Source: Clostridia bacterium (GTDB lineage Bacteria > Bacillota > Clostridia > Oscillospirales > Acutalibacteraceae). From it: a stretch of DNA of 7,279 nucleotides. The stretch is taken from NCBI GenBank assembly GCA_017501865.1, contig JAFVWD010000150.1, positions 1-7,279 of the forward strand, read 5' to 3'. The notes under the pieces were generated by a model. That model was not told the DNA's origin. It saw only the letters and a list, made by a program, of their open reading frames with translations, and searched no databases. Both the position numbers and the translations under genes were made by a program. How positions within the stretch are numbered: position 1 is the first letter of the stretch; every line of letters starts with the position of its first letter. Shown piece after piece: positions 4,658-7,279 of the stretch.

Positions 4658-7279
4658 TTACATCTTAATCTTATAACATTTAATTTCAAATGGGTTAATA
4701 GTGAATGAAAGTGTGTTGCCGTCTGCTATATCAACAGCTACATCATTTCTTTCAAGAAGGTCACACTCTGTAACAGATTTAACTGTATCGAAGAGTTCTG
4801 CTTTAACCTCTGTACGAGCACCTGCTTTTTCAACAAAGCGGATGATATAAGCATCTTCATCTTCACATTTTTTAACTGCTTCAAGAGTAACATTCTTTCC
4901 GTCAACCTTGATAAATGAACCTGCCAAATCGCCCTTTGCGTCTGCTTTAACATCTACTGCAACTGCAGGGTTATTCATTTCAAGACCACGTACTAAAGTT
5001 TCTGCATCCTTCCAATTACCCTTATGAGGATAAATAGAATAAGTGAAGTAATGATCTCCACGGTCTGACATCGGATCAGGATTCATAGGAGCCTTAAGAA
5101 GTGTGATTATCATTCTTTGCTTATCAACCTCATATCCGTATTTACAATCATTAAGAATTGTAACACCATATGTATCTTCTGACATATCAATGAAGTTATG
5201 AGCGGAAACCTCAAACTTAGCCTTATCGTATGGGTTGTGACGATAATTTGAGCTTTCAATTGTAGCATAAGCAATATCTCTTGTATACTTCTGTGCTCTG
5301 ACATCAACATCAAAGCCAACCTTAAGAAGCTTTTCCTGCTCGTGCCAGCTGATAAATGTATCAAAATCAATTTTATCAAGCTCTTTATAAAGAATAATGT
5401 TCTGCTTAACGAGAGATTTGTTAATCTTCTTTTCAATAGAAACTACTGTGAAAACATCGCCCTCTGAAACTGCTGTTACTTTACCCTTTTCAGTCTCAAA
5501 TTCTCTGTCAACATAAGAAGCAACAATATCCCATGCATCATATTTACCCGGAAGGTCTTCATAAATTCTGAATACGTTACCTTTTCCTGAAAGTACCTCA
5601 CGGTTATTTTTCTTATCAAGGATTGAAGTAATTTCTGCTGAATCATCAAGAACTACCTTGAAGTTATCATTTTCAACTACACCTGAGAATGCAACAGCTT
5701 CACTCTCTTTAACACTTGCATCCTTAGTATAGAATACCTTATAACCTACTGCAGGAATATCTTTTGCAATAAACACGAGCACCTTTGTACCGTCAAGCTT
5801 TGTATAGCTTTGTGTCGGAACCTTGTTGCCGTCAGCATCATAAATCTCAACATCCTTGAACGGAAGCTCAATTTTGCTTGTAGCAGCTGTACCGAGTGAA
5901 TTGAAGAGTGCAAACGGCTTACCGTATTTTTCACTACCGTCAACATTACCCGCAAGTACATCGAGCGCCTCGCTTCTTACACCTTCACCTATTTTAATAA
6001 TATCTTCATAAATAGCGCAAAGATCTGCAAAAACTTCTGTTATGTGTGAACCCGGAAGAGAATCGTGGAACTGATTTGTTAAAATCATCTGCCAGCCCTC
6101 GTTGAGCTTCTCGAGCGGATATTTATAACCATATTTCATTGCAATACTTGCAAACATTTCTGCCTGTCTGTAAAGATTTTCACAGTATCTGTTATATTTC
6201 TTAAGAAGGGCTTTTGTAGTATGAACACCACGGTGCTCCTCAAGATAAAGCTCATCCTTCCAAGTAGGAATGTTTGTTTCTGTTGCATTTGCCTTCATTC
6301 TTGCAAGAGAATCTTCGATTTTACTTGTCTGGGTTTTAGGAAGACCCGGGAAGTTTTTATAACGCTTTACGTACTCGAGCATTTCGGTGTCTACACCGCC
6401 ACCGCCGTCACCCCAGCCGTAGCAATACATTGATTCACCGATTGTCTCTTTATCTGTATACTTTTTCCAGTTAACCTTAAGTGAGTCTGCTTCAACTGTA
6501 CCTATAAAGTGTGTTGGCGGAACAATTGAGAACACCTTAGAGCCGTCAGGACCTTCCCACCAGAAAGTATTATACTGCCATGGGTTTGTGTCGTTCCAGA
6601 TACCCATTTTATGAGTAACAAAATACTCAACGCCTGCCTTTTTAAGAATCTGAGGCATAGCATAGCCGTTACCGAAAACATCAGGAACCCAACATGTTTT
6701 TGGTGTAATGCCGAATTCCTTCTCTGCGAAACGAACACCATGAAGAAGCTGACGAACAAATGATTCACCTGAAACAAGGTTACAATCAGGCTCAACCCAC
6801 ATAGCACCGATGTATTCCCATCTGCCCTCTTTGATTCTTGACTGAACTTGCTTATAAAGTGACGGATATCTCTTAGCCATTTCAATGTATGTAGGTGCAG
6901 TACTTTGTGAGAAAATAAAATCAGGGTACTGCTCCATAAGACGAAGCATTGTAGCATGAGTTCTGCCTAATTTTCTTACATACTCCTTGTAAGCCCACAT
7001 AAATACAATATCAAGGTGAGAGTTACCTACAAGTGCTAAGTTACCCTCTGATTTATAATTAGGATTATTATAAACCTTTTCTTTAAGAACCTTCTGAGCT
7101 TTTAAAAGACCGGCTTTGAACTCTTCGCCGTCAAGGTCAAAGTTAACATATGTAAATGCTTCTTTTAAGGTAGCTCTTATAAGCTCCTGAAGACCTGTGT
7201 CGTGAACAGGCATAAAGAGTGCATTGAAAACAGCCTTGAAATCCCAGTAAATTTCTTCAATAACAGGGTCAACCACACC
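4658..7279 (-). CDS. GH38 alpha-mannosidase (N-terminus beyond window)
   Basis: A zinc-dependent retaining alpha-mannosidase of glycoside hydrolase family 38, closest in pattern to the cytosolic MAN2C1-like/bacterial branch. About 873 residues are visible. The frame is open to the right edge, and the GTG at 7276-7274 sits inside a helical N-terminal region, so roughly 130-170 residues are probably missing. Numbering from that GTG, zinc ligands H87 and D89 are in GNSHLDIVFMW, the nucleophile (also a ligand) is D199 in WVPDVFGNG, and H404 is in NQFHDSLPGSHI. HKMGIWNDTNPW, FWWEGPDGSKV, YGWGDGGGG (286-294) and EEHRGVHTT are further family motifs. A helical middle domain and a long C-terminal beta region ending in INPFEIKCYKIKM complete the fold. 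Such enzymes remove alpha-mannose from N-glycan or mannan fragments, often inside the cell. F92 replaces the Trp usual three residues after the ligand Asp. It converges on the galactosidase operon and shares its terminator but not its promoter. Confidence 0.93.
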   Translation of the reverse strand, partial: GVVDPVIEEIYWDFKAVFNALFMPVHDTGLQELIRATLKEAFTYVNFDLDGEEFKAGLLKAQKVLKEKVYNNPNYKSEGNLALVGNSHLDIVFMWAYKEYVRKLGRTHATMLRLMEQYPDFIFSQSTAPTYIEMAKRYPSLYKQVQSRIKEGRWEYIGAMWVEPDCNLVSGESFVRQLLHGVRFAEKEFGITPKTCWVPDVFGNGYAMPQILKKAGVEYFVTHKMGIWNDTNPWQYNTFWWEGPDGSKVFSIVPPTHFIGTVEADSLKVNWKKYTDKETIGESMYCYGWGDGGGGVDTEMLEYVKRYKNFPGLPKTQTSKIEDSLARMKANATETNIPTWKDELYLEEHRGVHTTKALLKKYNRYCENLYRQAEMFASIAMKYGYKYPLEKLNEGWQMILTNQFHDSLPGSHITEVFADLCAIYEDIIKIGEGVRSEALDVLAGNVDGSEKYGKPFALFNSLGTAATSKIELPFKDVEIYDADGNKVPTQSYTKLDGTKVLVFIAKDIPAVGYKVFYTKDASVKESEAVAFSGVVENDNFKVVLDDSAEITSILDKKNNREVLSGKGNVFRIYEDLPGKYDAWDIVASYVDREFETEKGKVTAVSEGDVFTVVSIEKKINKSLVKQNIILYKELDKIDFDTFISWHEQEKLLKVGFDVDVRAQKYTRDIAYATIESSNYRHNPYDKAKFEVSAHNFIDMSEDTYGVTILNDCKYGYEVDKQRMIITLLKAPMNPDPMSDRGDHYFTYSIYPHKGNWKDAETLVRGLEMNNPAVAVDVKADAKGDLAGSFIKVDGKNVTLEAVKKCEDEDAYIIRFVEKAGARTEVKAELFDTVKSVTECDLLERNDVAVDIADGNTLSFTINPFEIKCYKIKM

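Noticed and set aside
5110..5436. Minus-strand overlapping frames inside the GH38 gene
   Set aside because: They are shadows of the GH38 coding frame, which has catalytic motifs throughout; no independent start signal or family pattern is seen.
7274..7276. GTG (minus strand) as the true start of the mannosidase
   Set aside because: The frame continues to the edge, the family is usually longer than 1000 residues, and no upstream sequence is available to show a ribosome site.

Overview
The window is A/T-rich by eye and uses the standard code. Each complete gene on the plus strand has a strong purine-rich Shine-Dalgarno and tight spacing. The gene families (GH27 alpha-galactosidase, Dcr2-like phosphoesterase, DUF975 membrane protein, GH38 alpha-mannosidase, a BspA-like fragment) point to an anaerobic, glycan-using Gram-positive bacterium, most likely a gut Clostridia member (Ruminococcaceae/Lachnospiraceae type). 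The taxon is inferred from gene content and style; no rRNA or other marker is present.

Layout: (1) 2-769, plus strand: the 3' end of a gene cut off by the left window edge. Its product has one BspA/LRR_5-like unit, then a long Lys/Thr/Ala-rich histone-H1-like region containing a 3 x 33-bp tandem repeat, then an acidic C-terminus. (2) 783-815: a 12-bp hairpin without a U-tract. (3) 831-4594, plus strand: a compact three-gene operon. It encodes a calcineurin-like (Dcr2/purple-acid-phosphatase type) phosphoesterase with a C-terminal membrane helix, a GH27 alpha-galactosidase with an N-terminal membrane helix and a carbohydrate-binding module inserted inside its catalytic barrel, and a DUF975 integral membrane protein ending in NPYQQ repeats. 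Gaps are 5 and 18 bases. (4) 4612-4650: a 17-bp perfect hairpin that can terminate transcription from both sides. (5) 4658-7279, minus strand: a GH38 alpha-mannosidase, convergent with the operon, whose N-terminus lies beyond the right edge.

Working together: two exo-glycosidases (alpha-galactosidase and alpha-mannosidase) flank a multi-pass membrane protein, and a phosphoesterase is co-transcribed with the galactosidase. This suggests handling of alpha-galactosylated and alpha-mannosylated glycans or glycolipids, perhaps phosphorylated ones, close to the membrane. The enzyme families are clear from catalytic motifs. The shared substrate and the membrane assembly are hypotheses. The most unusual features are the module inserted in the GH27 barrel and the matching small-residue transmembrane helices at opposite ends of two neighbouring enzymes. 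No RNA gene, CRISPR array, insertion sequence or integration site was seen, and no gap between genes exceeds 300 bases.
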